From: Anaerolineales bacterium
GTDB lineage: Bacteria > Chloroflexota > Anaerolineae > 4572-78 > J111
Assembly: GCA_015075185.1 (NCBI GenBank)
Contig: JABTUW010000004.1
Location: 1,054,001-1,118,000, forward strand
Direction of reading: 5' to 3'
DNA length: 64,000 nt
The notes beneath the pieces were generated by a model, which made no database searches, was not told the DNA's origin, and worked only from the letters and a program-made list of their open reading frames with translations. Shown here in pieces: positions 8,776 through 17,591 of this stretch (position 1 is the first letter of the stretch; each line of letters begins with the position of its first letter). A program made the translations under genes and the position numbers.

Positions 8776-9480
8776 TTATCTGGCTCCTTCGGCGGCAACA
8801 ACGAACTGAGCGAAAGCTTGCCGACTCCACCCCAAAAAGAGTCCAATCCACAACCCGGCGTACAGTAATCCATAAAGCCACTGCCACGTCGTCACCGGCT
8901 GAAAGGCGGCTTTCGTCAGAAGCAGGGGAGCTTGCAAGGGGTGCAGGTAAAATAACCAGCTTTCCCCGAGGCCCATGTAAGGCAGGAAAGGTGGAATGAA
9001 AACCAGGGTGTATAGAAAAGAGGGGAACAGGTACTCGTTGATGGAGTCATAACGAGAAACGGCGACGAAACCCACCAGGCTATAAAGGGTGGTCGCTAAG
9101 CTCATTCCGATCAGCAGGGGCAGCAGATTAAAATTCAGACCATAGCCCAGGCCGACGATCAGTAAGTTCTCCAACAGCGAGAGACCAGTGAGCGTGATCA
9201 CTTTGGAAGCCAGGTATTCCCAGGCCCGCAAGGGGGTGACGACCTGGGCCATGAGCGTGCCTTCGCCCTTTTCCAGCAGAACCAGCCCGGCAATGAAGTA
9301 AAAGGTGTTAATCAGCAGGTTAGAGAGGATAAAAACAGGCATGAACCCGCCTAAATTTTCCACCGGAACTTGGCTTAAGGTTAACACCCAAAAGAGGGCC
9401 ACAAAACCGGCCGCATAGTAGAACCCATTGCGAACCTGAAGCCGGACATCACAGATGATGGTTGCACTGAGACGCTTCAT
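8776..9480 (-). CDS. ABC-2 type exporter permease subunit
   Basis: A 234-residue permease with six predicted helices. It starts by overlapping the ATPase gene stop by four bases and is followed after one base by a second permease. The segment LLEKGEGTLMAQVVTPLRAWEYLASK, between helices 2 and 3, is typical of ABC-2 permeases of the 'fluoroquinolone exporter' type described in mycobacteria. The two permeases presumably pair as a heterodimer with a homodimeric ATPase. Export of a drug or lipid-like compound is only a family-based suggestion. Confidence 0.82.
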   Translation of the reverse strand: MKRLSATIICDVRLQVRNGFYYAAGFVALFWVLTLSQVPVENLGGFMPVFILSNLLINTFYFIAGLVLLEKGEGTLMAQVVTPLRAWEYLASKVITLTGLSLLENLLIVGLGYGLNFNLLPLLIGMSLATTLYSLVGFVAVSRYDSINEYLFPSFLYTLVFIPPFLPYMGLGESWLFYLHPLQAPLLLTKAAFQPVTTWQWLYGLLYAGLWIGLFLGWSRQAFAQFVVAAEGAR

Positions 9481-10364
9481 AGCAGCTCCCGCCCGGTCAC
9501 CTGGATGAAAACTTCCTCCAGGCTGGCTTCCAATGTATGCAGCGTTTGCACCTGATGATCCCGCAGCAGACCCAAAAACTCGGCGTTATCTCCCAGCCCA
9601 GCCAGGGGAAACTCCCGGCTTTCGGCGCCGTTGATATCCTGATACTCCACTCGAACCCTGGCCTGACCATAACGGAGTTTTAATTCACGGGGACGGTCAA
9701 TCGCCTTGATCTGGCCGTCCGCAATGAAAGCAACCCGGTCGCACAACTCGTCGGCGACGGTCATATCGTGGGTCGTCAGAAAAACCGTCTTGCCCGCCTG
9801 TTGCTGGGCTTTGATAAGTTCTTTGACCCGGCGAGCGTTGACCGGGTCTAGCCCGGCTGTGGGTTCGTCCAGGAAGAGCAGTTGCGGCTGATGGAGCAGT
9901 GCGCGGACCACGCTTAAGCGGTTTTTCATCCCCTTGGAATATTGGGAGACCGGCATGTGACCGTCATTCGCTAACCCGACCAGCTCCAACAGGGTGTGGG
10001 GTAACTCGGTGGGGCCGCTGTAAAGCCGGCTAAAATAGGTCAGGTTTTCCAGCGCCGTGAGCTTGAGAAAATGGTTGGGAAACTCAAAGGAAACCCCAAT
10101 CCGCTCGTAATAGTCCGATTTCCAGTCGGTCAGACTTTTGCCAAATACCGAAACCAGGCCCATGTAATTTTTGAGCAGGCCAATCAGAATTTTCTGGGTG
10201 GTCGATTTTCCCGCACCGCTGGGGCCTAAAAAGCCAAACAGTTCACCCCTCTCAATAGAGAAATTCATTCCTTGCAGGGTTGGCCGGGTGGCTTGGGGAT
10301 AAGTGAAGTTCAAGTTTTTGACCTCAATTATTTTATCGGGATTGGGATGGCTTTCTAGCAACAC
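9477..10364 (-). CDS. ABC exporter ATP-binding protein
   Basis: A 295-residue ATPase: Walker A GPSGAGKST, the unusual TTQKILIGLL run seen in Rv2688c-like exporters, signature YSKGMKNRL (replacing LSGGQ, normal for ABC-2 ATPases), Walker B LLFLDEPTAGLD, H loop TTHDM, and a C-terminal extension ending VFIQVTGREL. Translation appears to start at GTG (10364); no in-frame ATG lies before the nucleotide-binding fold. The downstream permeases overlap or abut, so the three genes form one operon. Confidence 0.88.
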   Translation of the reverse strand: MLLESHPNPDKIIEVKNLNFTYPQATRPTLQGMNFSIERGELFGFLGPSGAGKSTTQKILIGLLKNYMGLVSVFGKSLTDWKSDYYERIGVSFEFPNHFLKLTALENLTYFSRLYSGPTELPHTLLELVGLANDGHMPVSQYSKGMKNRLSVVRALLHQPQLLFLDEPTAGLDPVNARRVKELIKAQQQAGKTVFLTTHDMTVADELCDRVAFIADGQIKAIDRPRELKLRYGQARVRVEYQDINGAESREFPLAGLGDNAEFLGLLRDHQVQTLHTLEASLEEVFIQVTGRELL

Positions 10365-10550
10365 CGGATTCCTGATTTGACACGCAGATTAACAATCCTT
10401 AGCCAGGAAGGCTTAAAGATATCTCAATTTATAAGTCATTTGACCCGGAAAGAACCGGCTCCGGACCGGTCTTTTGCTCTATCCAGAATTCGTCTTTGAG
10501 CCAATGTGCTCCAAACCAAGTAATGGTATGATTTACTAAGCCAGGTCGAG

Positions 10551-11036
10551 ATGTTACAAGGGATGATAAAGGTGCATGAAGGAATATTAATCGTGGCGAG
10601 ACCAGGCCGGCTGCGAGAGGCTTTATACGCTTTGATGGCAACTATTCCCCAGCTAGAAATAGTCGGCCAGGCTGCGGATAGTTCAGTAGCGCTAAGGATG
10701 ATTACCGAGTGGAATCCCACCTTGATCTTAGTGGACTCAAGCTTGCCTGACAACGAAGTTAACGCAATGTTAGAGCAGATTAAGATGGAGCGATCACATC
10801 CCTATTGTATCGTTCTTGCTAACAATGAGCAACAGCAAAAGGTAGTCATAAGCGCTGGCGCGGATGAGGTTCTGCTCAAAGGATTCTCAACAGCAGACCT
10901 TTTCGCGGTCATAGAAAAGGCGATGTCTCGGCGAGAAGTAGAATGCAGTACCGGGATTACTCCCAATTCTCGACCTGGTTCGATAACAACAATGGTAACC
11001 GTTAAAACGGCGAGCAGAAATGACCTGGTGGAATGA
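10551..11036 (+). CDS. Receiver-like protein lacking the acidic pocket
   Basis: A 161-residue protein with a CheY-like receiver fold: beta strand GILIVARPGR, phospho-acceptor-like Asp in LILVDSSLPD, Thr/Ser position IVLANN, and Lys in EVLLKGF. The usual DD pair after strand 1 is Ala-Arg, so Mg2+-dependent phosphorylation may be lost. After the receiver (about residue 125) comes a 35-residue tail with no helix-turn-helix, although the strand/helix spacing matches NarL-type regulators. In-frame starts at 10551 and 10563 are both possible; neither has a strong ribosome site. Role unknown. Confidence 0.7.
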   Translation: MLQGMIKVHEGILIVARPGRLREALYALMATIPQLEIVGQAADSSVALRMITEWNPTLILVDSSLPDNEVNAMLEQIKMERSHPYCIVLANNEQQQKVVISAGADEVLLKGFSTADLFAVIEKAMSRREVECSTGITPNSRPGSITTMVTVKTASRNDLVE

Positions 11037-11129
11037 CCCGTTCGCAATGCTTTTCTCGGTTTGCCCGGACGATCAGAGGAATAAAATCTTTCGTCAAGCC
11101 ACTTTCTTTGTAAGAGGTCCTTCCCACCT

Positions 11130-12650
11130 GTGCTTGGTTATAACACCTCAATTTCAAAAGCTTTAACTCAAAGCTCATTAGCTACTCACATCCTGGCTAA
11201 CCTGGCTGGAATGAGTTTTTTGATCTACTTATTTGCCCTGGTATATCCTTACAATTTATTCGAGTTGTCTCCTTATCCTCGTCTCGCGGTATACCGCTTT
11301 GCCGAAAGTAATCCACTGGTGATTATATGGTTGGCCCTGGTATTCGTCGTCCAGGGCGGTCTGTACTGGTTGGGGTGGCAGGTGGCTCAGCAGGCTGGAG
11401 GTCGAACCGCCTGGTTGATCGTACTGGGGAGCGCACTGGCCTTTAGCGTGGTATTGCTGTTCTTTTACCCGCTCGATGCCGCCGATATTTTTGATTACAT
11501 CATGTACGCTCGTATTTCGGGCATTTACGGCGGTAATCCCTTCCGTGAAGTAGCTCAACAATTTGCAACTGATCCCTTTTATCCCTATGCCGCCTGGCCT
11601 GGCACGCCTTCGGACTACGGTCCCATTTGGGAGGTGTTGGCCGGAGGGATCGCCCGATTGGCCGGGGACAATGTCATAGTCACTGTCATCGCTTTTAAGT
11701 TGCTGTGCGGCCTCTTTCTGGCGACCGGCATTGGGCTGGTTGCCGTAATTCTCCGCAGGGCAGCTCCGGAACGAGCCTTAGCAGGCGTAACCTTCCTGGC
11801 CTGGAATCCAATCATCCTGTATGAGACAATGGGCAACGGGCACAATGATATTGCGATGGCCATCTGGCTGCTGGCTGCGGTCTGGGCCATTCTCTCGCGC
11901 CGTTACACCCTGGCAGTCCTGGCGTTACTGTCAGGCGCACTCATCAAATTTATCCCGTTGTTACTGCTTCCCATCGCCGGAATCGTTGCGCTACGCAATT
12001 TACCAAATCTGCGCACTCGGCTGCACTTCCTGGCCATTACGACCTTCACGGCGACAGCCCTGATTGCTATTATTTATAGCCGCTACTGGTACGGCCTCGA
12101 AAGCCTGGGGCTGGGCCGGCGGGCGCAGCTTTTCACCGCCTCACTACCCGCTATGCTCCAGGCCTGGTTGCAGTTAAACTGGGAATTAAAGGATATTGAC
12201 TGGCCGATCAACATGATAACCGCCAGCTTGACTCTCCTGTTTGTCGGGTGGCAAAGCTGGCGCACCTGGCGGGAACCTTCCTGGCTCCGTTTTTGCCAGG
12301 CAACTCTCCATATTTTACTGTTCTACCTGCTGGTGACCTGTACTTGGTTTCAGCAATGGTACCTGGTATGGCCATTGTGTGTGGCCGCCCTGTTGCCACC
12401 CGGGCCTGTCGTTTACCTGGCTCTGATTTCCGGCGGCTATACCCTGCTATCCAAACACGTGATTTTTGGCCCCTTGATCTTCAGACTTCGCCCTTTACCC
12501 GAGGCCTGGCGAGAGATTGTCTTTGCTCCGGTTGTCTTAGGTCTACCCTGGCTTTACTCCATTTTTTTGTTAAAAGATCATATTTTACGGTGGTTTAGAG
12601 GAAGAATAGCGGATACCCAAGGTATTAAGGGCGAAAACGGGACCATGTAA
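11130..12650 (+). CDS. Polytopic GT-C glycosyltransferase
   Basis: A 506-residue membrane protein with about twelve helices. The acidic motif in the first extracytoplasmic loop, LDAADIFDYIMYARI, and the loop YPYAAWPGTPSDYGPIWE match GT-C enzymes of the GT87/mannosyltransferase type, which use polyprenyl-phosphate sugars outside the membrane. NPIILYETMGNGHNDIAMA is a second conserved stretch of this group. The start is GTG 11130; an AGAGG lies 12 bases upstream. The next gene encodes a secreted glycoside hydrolase, so surface polysaccharide or glycolipid handling is likely but not specified. Confidence 0.75.
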   Translation: MLGYNTSISKALTQSSLATHILANLAGMSFLIYLFALVYPYNLFELSPYPRLAVYRFAESNPLVIIWLALVFVVQGGLYWLGWQVAQQAGGRTAWLIVLGSALAFSVVLLFFYPLDAADIFDYIMYARISGIYGGNPFREVAQQFATDPFYPYAAWPGTPSDYGPIWEVLAGGIARLAGDNVIVTVIAFKLLCGLFLATGIGLVAVILRRAAPERALAGVTFLAWNPIILYETMGNGHNDIAMAIWLLAAVWAILSRRYTLAVLALLSGALIKFIPLLLLPIAGIVALRNLPNLRTRLHFLAITTFTATALIAIIYSRYWYGLESLGLGRRAQLFTASLPAMLQAWLQLNWELKDIDWPINMITASLTLLFVGWQSWRTWREPSWLRFCQATLHILLFYLLVTCTWFQQWYLVWPLCVAALLPPGPVVYLALISGGYTLLSKHVIFGPLIFRLRPLPEAWREIVFAPVVLGLPWLYSIFLLKDHILRWFRGRIADTQGIKGENGTM

Positions 12651-12700
12651 AGAGTTTGAATACCTCATCGAATTGAAATGAGCTAATCCGGTATTTCGAA

Positions 12701-15373
12701 ATGCACTTCCAACGAGGAACCTACGGTGAAATTCTACTCGCTCCCCTCATGGGTAATATATCTCCAGAGGAAGCCTTGCAGGAGATGGTCGGCGAAGATA
12801 CTTATAAAAAGATGACTCCATCCGAAAAATTCCGACAGATGAACCCATTTATATCTTTGCTCTTCAAGATCACGCTTCCCCTGACGTTGAGCCTCTCCCT
12901 TATCCTTTTGATCCAAACTCTCCCGGCTTTTACTCAAAACCCAATCCTGTCGGTAGCAGGCACGGCAACACAGACCTATCCTGGTTCAGAGACCACCTAT
13001 TATCTGGAGTTGCTCAATAACACCGACCAGATTGTCTATGACGGCGTTCTATCGGCGACCCTCCCCGCCGGGTTTACCTATATTCCCGGTTCAACTATCG
13101 TTCTGGGTGAAGGCTGGCCCCTGGAGCAGCGCGAACCCCGGGTTAACGGCCAAACCTTGACCTGGGGGGCTTACCACCTGCCCAGCGCCGGGAATAAACT
13201 GCATAATCCTTATGGGATTCACACCTTGATGAATGACTGCCGGGAAACACCAGCCCTGCACCTGGACGGAGCCAGGGAACTGATCGGCAATGGCGGGTAT
13301 GTCACCCAACTGTTTTACGGGATTGATGCCAACACGAGCGGTCCGGATCCCTGCGCGGTCAGCTTTGTGCTTGAGGCTTATGCCCGTAACCTTATTCCCA
13401 TCTTGAGGCTGCAAGGCCGTTCGGTCAACGGCGTCTGGCAAGCGCCCGCCCCCGGACCCAGCGGCGACTATGCGCCCATCGCTCAAGCTTTTGCCCGTTA
13501 TGTCGCCGGTCTCCCGCGCCGTAACACGAATCCGCTTTACATCGTCGTCTGGAACGAGCCGGATTTGTGGATTGAATGGAGCGGCCAGCCAAATGCCACC
13601 CAATATGCCCGGTTCTTTGTGGCGGTTTCCAACGCTATTAGAAGGTTGGGGGATGGCCGGATTCGCCTGGTGAACGGAGCGCTTACCCCTGGTAACACTG
13701 CTTTTTTAGGGAAAATGCTGCAAGTACCCGGTTTTAAGGATGCTTTTGATTCCTGGGCCAGTCACTGCTATCCTTATAACCATCCCCCCACCTACAATAA
13801 TCATAACAAAACGGCTCGTTACGGGACCTACGCCATTGACTGCTACCTTCAGGAGACAGCCCTGATTAAGCGTTACGGGCGAACCGGTTTTAGAGTGATG
13901 TTGACAGAGACCGGCTATGAATTGGGCAATCGCACGTTTCGCTTTGAAGGGTTCGCCCGCATCAACGAGTCAAATCGGGCCAGCTATATCTCAGGCGCTT
14001 TTGCCAATTATTGGCAGAAGTGGCCGGAAATTGTGGCGGTGACTCCCTTTCAACTAAGCGACAGTTCCGGTCATTGGGCCAAGTTTGATTGGATTTATCC
14101 CACTCTGCCCTACACCCGGCACCGTCAATTTCAGGCAGTGGCGGCCTTGCCCAAGCCGGTGAGCCAGCTTGAACCTTACGGTTTCCAGGTAATTTTTAGA
14201 GCCAGAGTGGCCGAGGGCTTGCCACCTGGTACTTATACCAGCCAGTTGAATGGCAGCGACCGGGAGGGCCACACAGTCCTGGCCGATAAGGCAGCCCCTG
14301 TTCTGGTACTGAAATCTGGCCCCTTTCAGCTCACGTATCTGCCGCTGATAACTGCCCCTCCCCGTCGCGATGGCCCCTGGTATTTCTCAGCCCCCTCAAC
14401 CTCATCGCCGGGCGCCATTGTGCCCGATACCTTTTTGCAGCCCGTTGTATCTGCTCAGAGACCAGCCATTTCTCCGGCGGCGCTCACTGAAAGCGTCTCG
14501 ATTCACCTGGCGGCTGAGCCAAACGCCCTTGCTTTGGCCGAGGACAAAAAGCTGGGCCTGGTCAGTCTGGCTGACGGCCACCTGGAAATCATTAATTTGG
14601 CAACTCGCCAACCTGAAGGAACGCTCTGGGCAGGAAATAACCCCCAGGCCGTAATTATCCCACCCGACAACCCGGCCCATGTTTACGTGGTGATAGACGA
14701 CGGCCTGGCCATGCTGGATCTAAACAGCCGGCAGCTTGTCAAAAAAGTGTCCGGTTTGGGGCATCTGGGCGATTTGGCCTGGGATGCCTTGACCCAACGT
14801 CTTTTTGTCAGCGATGCCGAGCACGAACAGCTTCTGGTTTTTGGCGATGATCTGAGGGGGCCATTAGCCCGGCTCTCACTCCCCAACCAGCCCGACCAGG
14901 TTATGGTGGACAGCACCGCCCGCCAGATTTATCTTTCCTTTCCCGCTGCCGGACAAGTCATGGCTGTCAATGCCGACAAACTGCTGATTACGGGCGCCGC
15001 CTCGCTCACCGGCGGGCCGATTCTAGATATGGCTCTGGACCCCAGCCACCCCCGTCTCTACATTCTCAGCGCCCTGGCGCCCACTTATCGGGGCTTGACC
15101 GTTTTGGATACGCCCGGCCTTAAGCAGGTAGCGCTGGTTGCCGGGGCGAAGGACTTTCCCTTGCGGACCGCAACCTCGCTGGCCGTAACCGCCAGCGGAC
15201 AACTTGTACTCTCCGAAGCCAACGGCTTATGGCAGATTGCGCCCAGCGATTTTACGGTAAGACAGATTTCTTCAGCTCACGAGGCCACCCCGGTCACAGC
15301 CTTGACCATCCAATCAACTGATGGGACGGTTCTTGCGCTGGAGCCATCAGCCCGACTGCTCAGGCTGTACTAG
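12701..15373 (+). CDS. Secreted clan GH-A hydrolase with DUF11-like and propeller domains
   Basis: An 890-residue secreted multidomain protein. A hydrophobic signal/anchor (ISLLFKITLPLTLSLSLILL) starts near residue 50, so the true start may be ATG 12839; no clear ribosome site decides. Then come a DUF11-type beta domain (TATQTYPGSETTYYLELLNN), a TIM-barrel region with VVWNEPDLW (acid/base Glu) and MLTETGYE (nucleophile Glu) as in clan GH-A (GH5/GH39-like), and from about residue 600 a YVTN/NHL-like beta-propeller. The stop codon TAG is shared with the left edge of an IS630 element and is unchanged by the insertion. Substrate unknown. Confidence 0.75.
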   Translation: MHFQRGTYGEILLAPLMGNISPEEALQEMVGEDTYKKMTPSEKFRQMNPFISLLFKITLPLTLSLSLILLIQTLPAFTQNPILSVAGTATQTYPGSETTYYLELLNNTDQIVYDGVLSATLPAGFTYIPGSTIVLGEGWPLEQREPRVNGQTLTWGAYHLPSAGNKLHNPYGIHTLMNDCRETPALHLDGARELIGNGGYVTQLFYGIDANTSGPDPCAVSFVLEAYARNLIPILRLQGRSVNGVWQAPAPGPSGDYAPIAQAFARYVAGLPRRNTNPLYIVVWNEPDLWIEWSGQPNATQYARFFVAVSNAIRRLGDGRIRLVNGALTPGNTAFLGKMLQVPGFKDAFDSWASHCYPYNHPPTYNNHNKTARYGTYAIDCYLQETALIKRYGRTGFRVMLTETGYELGNRTFRFEGFARINESNRASYISGAFANYWQKWPEIVAVTPFQLSDSSGHWAKFDWIYPTLPYTRHRQFQAVAALPKPVSQLEPYGFQVIFRARVAEGLPPGTYTSQLNGSDREGHTVLADKAAPVLVLKSGPFQLTYLPLITAPPRRDGPWYFSAPSTSSPGAIVPDTFLQPVVSAQRPAISPAALTESVSIHLAAEPNALALAEDKKLGLVSLADGHLEIINLATRQPEGTLWAGNNPQAVIIPPDNPAHVYVVIDDGLAMLDLNSRQLVKKVSGLGHLGDLAWDALTQRLFVSDAEHEQLLVFGDDLRGPLARLSLPNQPDQVMVDSTARQIYLSFPAAGQVMAVNADKLLITGAASLTGGPILDMALDPSHPRLYILSALAPTYRGLTVLDTPGLKQVALVAGAKDFPLRTATSLAVTASGQLVLSEANGLWQIAPSDFTVRQISSAHEATPVTALTIQSTDGTVLALEPSARLLRLY

Positions 15374-15389
15374 TGGGTCACTTGGCACG
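15373..15389 (+). repeat. IS630 left terminal inverted repeat
   Basis: GTGGGTCACTTGGCACG, matching the right end at 13 of 17 positions; all differences are transitions. It is preceded by the TA target duplicate at 15371-15372. Confidence 0.88.
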
Positions 15390-15462
15390 AGTATTGCCAT
15401 TTAACTGATTTCGTGTAAATTAAGGAGGTAACACATAGACAAATCCAGTCAGGGAATAGACT

Positions 15463-16020
15463 ATGGGCCAACCTCAAAAAAATCCGCTTCGTCCTCTGAC
15501 GACCGAGGAACGAGAAATTCTTAAACAAGTCAGTCGAGGACAAAGTGAACCGGCCAGCCACGTCGCTCGGGCCAAAGCGTTGTTGGCGGTGGCCGATGGG
15601 CAGAGCTATACGGCAGCCGCCTTGGCGGCTGGGCGGCGGAGTGGCGATGCGGTCGGGCAGTTGGTGGCCCGGTTCAATGAAGAAGGTCTGGCGGCGCTGG
15701 AACCACGACATGGCGGTGGGCCGACGCTCAAGTATGGGTTGACGCAGCAGGAACGGATCCTGGCCGAAGTACGCCGTAAGCCCGACCTGGAACGAGACGG
15801 GACGGCGACGTGGTCGTTGAGCACGTTGCAGCGGGCCTTGCGACGAGCGGCGGACGGGTTGCCGGAAGTGAGCACTTATACCATCTGGGTCGTTTTGCAG
15901 GCCAATGGCTTCAGTTGGCAACAGGATGGCAGTTGGTGTGAGACGGGCAAGGTCAAGCGCAAACGCAAGGAAGGGGTGGTCGAAGTCATAGACCCGGACG
16001 CAACGCCAAAAAAACGCTAA
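15463..16020 (+). CDS. IS630 transposase, N-terminal frame (orfA)
   Basis: A 185-residue N-terminal part of the transposase. It contains tandem helix-turn-helix regions (SHVARAKALLAVADGQSYTAAALAAG and a second around residues 75-150, HGGGPTLKYGLTQQERILAEV). It ends at TAA 16018, just after a run of seven A bases at 16008-16014. The catalytic half continues in the -1 frame, so this product is probably either a regulatory short form or the entry part of a frameshifted full transposase of about 450 residues. Confidence 0.88.
   Translation: MGQPQKNPLRPLTTEEREILKQVSRGQSEPASHVARAKALLAVADGQSYTAAALAAGRRSGDAVGQLVARFNEEGLAALEPRHGGGPTLKYGLTQQERILAEVRRKPDLERDGTATWSLSTLQRALRRAADGLPEVSTYTIWVVLQANGFSWQQDGSWCETGKVKRKRKEGVVEVIDPDATPKKR
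16008..16014 (+). other. A7 slippery site for -1 frameshift in IS630
   Basis: The sequence CCA AAA AAA CGC TAA in the orfA frame contains a homopolymer of seven A two codons before the stop. Slipping back by one base here gives ...KKTLIEQAYTLGEKLGLAVWTTDQAG, joining the two halves in the order expected for IS630 transposases, with the first catalytic Asp in WTTD. Fused length from 15463 to 16814 is an exact number of codons (450 residues plus stop). Confidence 0.75.
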
Positions 16021-16049
16021 TCGAACAGGCTTACACCCTGGGGGAGAAG

Positions 16050-16814
16050 TTGGGCTTAGCCGTATGGACCACCGACCAGGCCGGTCCGTTTCAAACCAAG
16101 CCTTATCTGGGGCACAGTTGGCAACCAGCCGGTCAGCCCAAACGACAAGCCCACGAGTATATTCGCAATGGCACAGCCAAGCTCTTGACCTTGTTCCATC
16201 CAGCTGATGGGCAGGTACGGGTGAAAGGCGTGACCCGTTGTACCAATGCGGTGTTGCATCCCTGGCTGAAACAGGAGCTAGCCGATATTTTAGCGGCCTT
16301 GCCCGAACCAGCCACAAGGCTTGCGCCAGAACAGAATCAGACTGGCTGGGAGCGGTGGTTTGAGGGTCTGTCGGAGCGGCCTGACTTACCAATTGAACTG
16401 CCTCCGTTGCGGATGTTGTTGGTCATTGACAACTTGGCCGGTCATAAATCGTCCGATCTGGTCCAGTGGTTTTTTAAGCACGGGATCATTCCTTTGTATA
16501 CCCCGTTGGGCGGGTCGTGGTTGAATATGGCCGAATCCATTCAGCGCCTCCTGCAACGGCGAGCCCTGGATGGCCAACATCCAACCACCCCGGAGGAGAT
16601 CATTGGCTGGCTCGAAACCGCCGCCCAAAGTTGGAACCGTGAGCCAACTCCGTTGATCTGGGGCGGCAAACGGGCCGCTCGTCGCCTCCGTCGTCGTCAG
16701 CGCCAACAGGCGTTGCAGGCTTTGGGCGGCTCTGGTGCTTGTGTTCGCCGTTCTTTTCGGCAACGTAAAACCATCCTGGATAAATGGCGATCCGCACGCC
16801 AAACGACCCACTAG
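16050..16814 (+). CDS. IS630 transposase, catalytic frame (orfB)
   Basis: The catalytic part of a DDE transposase. First Asp is in VWTTDQAG, second in LLVIDNLAGHK, and the Glu in WLNMAESIQRLL, with exactly 34 residues between the second Asp and the Glu, the DD34E spacing of IS630/Tc1-mariner. The open frame begins before the nominal ATG at 16050 and is most likely entered by -1 frameshifting at 16008-16014. The stop TAG (16812-16814) is completed by the TA target duplicate and a flanking G. A Arg-rich segment (RRLRRRQRQQ) near the C-terminus may bind DNA. Confidence 0.9.
   Translation: MGLAVWTTDQAGPFQTKPYLGHSWQPAGQPKRQAHEYIRNGTAKLLTLFHPADGQVRVKGVTRCTNAVLHPWLKQELADILAALPEPATRLAPEQNQTGWERWFEGLSERPDLPIELPPLRMLLVIDNLAGHKSSDLVQWFFKHGIIPLYTPLGGSWLNMAESIQRLLQRRALDGQHPTTPEEIIGWLETAAQSWNREPTPLIWGGKRAARRLRRRQRQQALQALGGSGACVRRSFRQRKTILDKWRSARQTTH
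16795..16811 (-). repeat. IS630 right terminal inverted repeat
   Basis: On the minus strand GTGGGTCGTTTGGCGTG, the partner of the left end at 15373-15389. TA duplicate follows at 16812-16813. Confidence 0.88.
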
Positions 16815-17207
16815 TCGTACCGTCGGCAGTAGCAAGAGAGCTTATCAAGGAGTACGAATAAGTCATTTGCCAGAGCTTACAGGTCATTTGACCCATAAAA
16901 GACCGTTTTTAGGGGGGTCTTTTTGTTTAATTCCAATTGGCCTTTGGGCTGATGTACTTGATCTTAAAAAATGATATGATTTGGGGAACTCTTCATCGCG
17001 CGGGGATTCGGCGTCCCTGCCCAGACACTCCGCCTGACCCAACAGGAGAATCAGTGGCAAGTTCTGTTTTCAAGTTGTGAACGAGAAAGATCTGGTTCGA
17101 TCACTTGCCCCAATTACATCAATGTGTTTTTGTCATACCAACTGATTTAAGCTTTTAAACAAGGTCCTAAAAACCTATCCAGTAAAAGCCGCGCAAGGAG
17201 GGAACCC
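16815..17207. other. Non-coding gap after IS630
   Basis: A 393-base gap that holds one intrinsic terminator (16897-16925) and an unassigned AT-rich stretch before the ribosome site of the next gene (GGAGGGAACCC, about 17197). I see no further gene or repeat in it. Confidence 0.5.
16897..16925 (+). terminator. Intrinsic terminator, probably of the GH-A hydrolase gene
   Basis: AAAAGACC (16897-16904) pairs with GGTCTTTT (16916-16923) and runs into TTTTTG. Before the IS630 insertion it lay about 85 bases after the hydrolase stop, so it was probably that gene's terminator, now displaced by 1.4 kb. Confidence 0.7.
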
Positions 17208-17591
17208 ATGTCCGTAGAGTTAACGGATGATCAGCAAGAGTTAATCAGGTGGTTTGTCCACGAAATTGGCATCGGCAGGCTGGCTAAGAAATTTTGTGTA
17301 ATCTGGTCTTTCGAGAGTGAAGGCACTCTTTCCAAGATGGACTTTACCGGCGATAACCATCCCCCTATCACCAAACCGACTCTCGATGCTCTTGAGAAGG
17401 CGGGCCTTCTTCTTTGTACTCCCAGCATTAAAAGAACAATCTCAACCGCTACAAAATACCGTAAACCGAAGTTTCGCCAACGTGAAACGCATCGGCGATG
17501 CGCCCTCACCCGGCAAGCCTATGAAGCCATCGTCTCTAATTTTGATAGTCTGCTGCTCGAGACGAGAGTAGGGGTTAAGAATGAGTCTTAA
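17208..17591 (+). CDS. Hypothetical protein, 127 residues
   Basis: I do not recognise this protein. It has a strong ribosome site (AAGGAGG, eight bases before ATG 17208). The sequence is soluble, with an N-terminal acidic helix (SVELTDDQQELIRWFVHEIGIG), a middle that reads like a short winged-helix module (PITKPTLDALEKAGLLLC, wing rich in Arg/Lys: KYRKPKFRQRETHRRCAL) and a C-terminal helix LTRQAYEAIVSNFDSLL. The pattern 'LDALEKAGLL ... ALTRQAYEAI' resembles small DNA-binding proteins, but this is only a suggestion. It stands alone between the IS630 scar and an MpsC-like gene. Confidence 0.6.
   Translation: MSVELTDDQQELIRWFVHEIGIGRLAKKFCVIWSFESEGTLSKMDFTGDNHPPITKPTLDALEKAGLLLCTPSIKRTISTATKYRKPKFRQRETHRRCALTRQAYEAIVSNFDSLLLETRVGVKNES

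Larger units (their letters stand above)
15373..16811 (+). mobile_element. IS630-family insertion sequence (1439 bp)
   Basis: A complete element bounded by terminal inverted repeats GTGGGTCACTTGGCACG (15373-15389) and the complement of GTGGGTCGTTTGGCGTG (16795-16811), flanked by a TA duplication (15371-15372 and 16812-16813), the target used by IS630/Tc1-mariner elements. It carries a DDE transposase split over two frames. The TA is part of the TAG stop codon of the upstream hydrolase: with or without the element the reading is TAC TAG. The host terminator now lies about 1.5 kb away, beyond the element. Confidence 0.93.

Noticed and set aside
10445..10475. Hairpin ACCGG/CCGGT followed by CTTTTG as a terminator
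   Set aside because: The stem is only five bases and no gene ends upstream on that strand; it may be chance.
12726..12815. A second small frame (GTG AAA TTC TAC ...) at the start of the GH-A gene, suggesting a frameshift
   Set aside because: It ends after about 28 codons without a domain, and the main frame is continuous and better explained by an internal start at 12839.
15370..16392. Long minus-strand frame (340 residues) across the IS630 element
   Set aside because: It is the antisense shadow of the transposase; low-complexity Arg/Pro/Ser composition and no recognisable domain.
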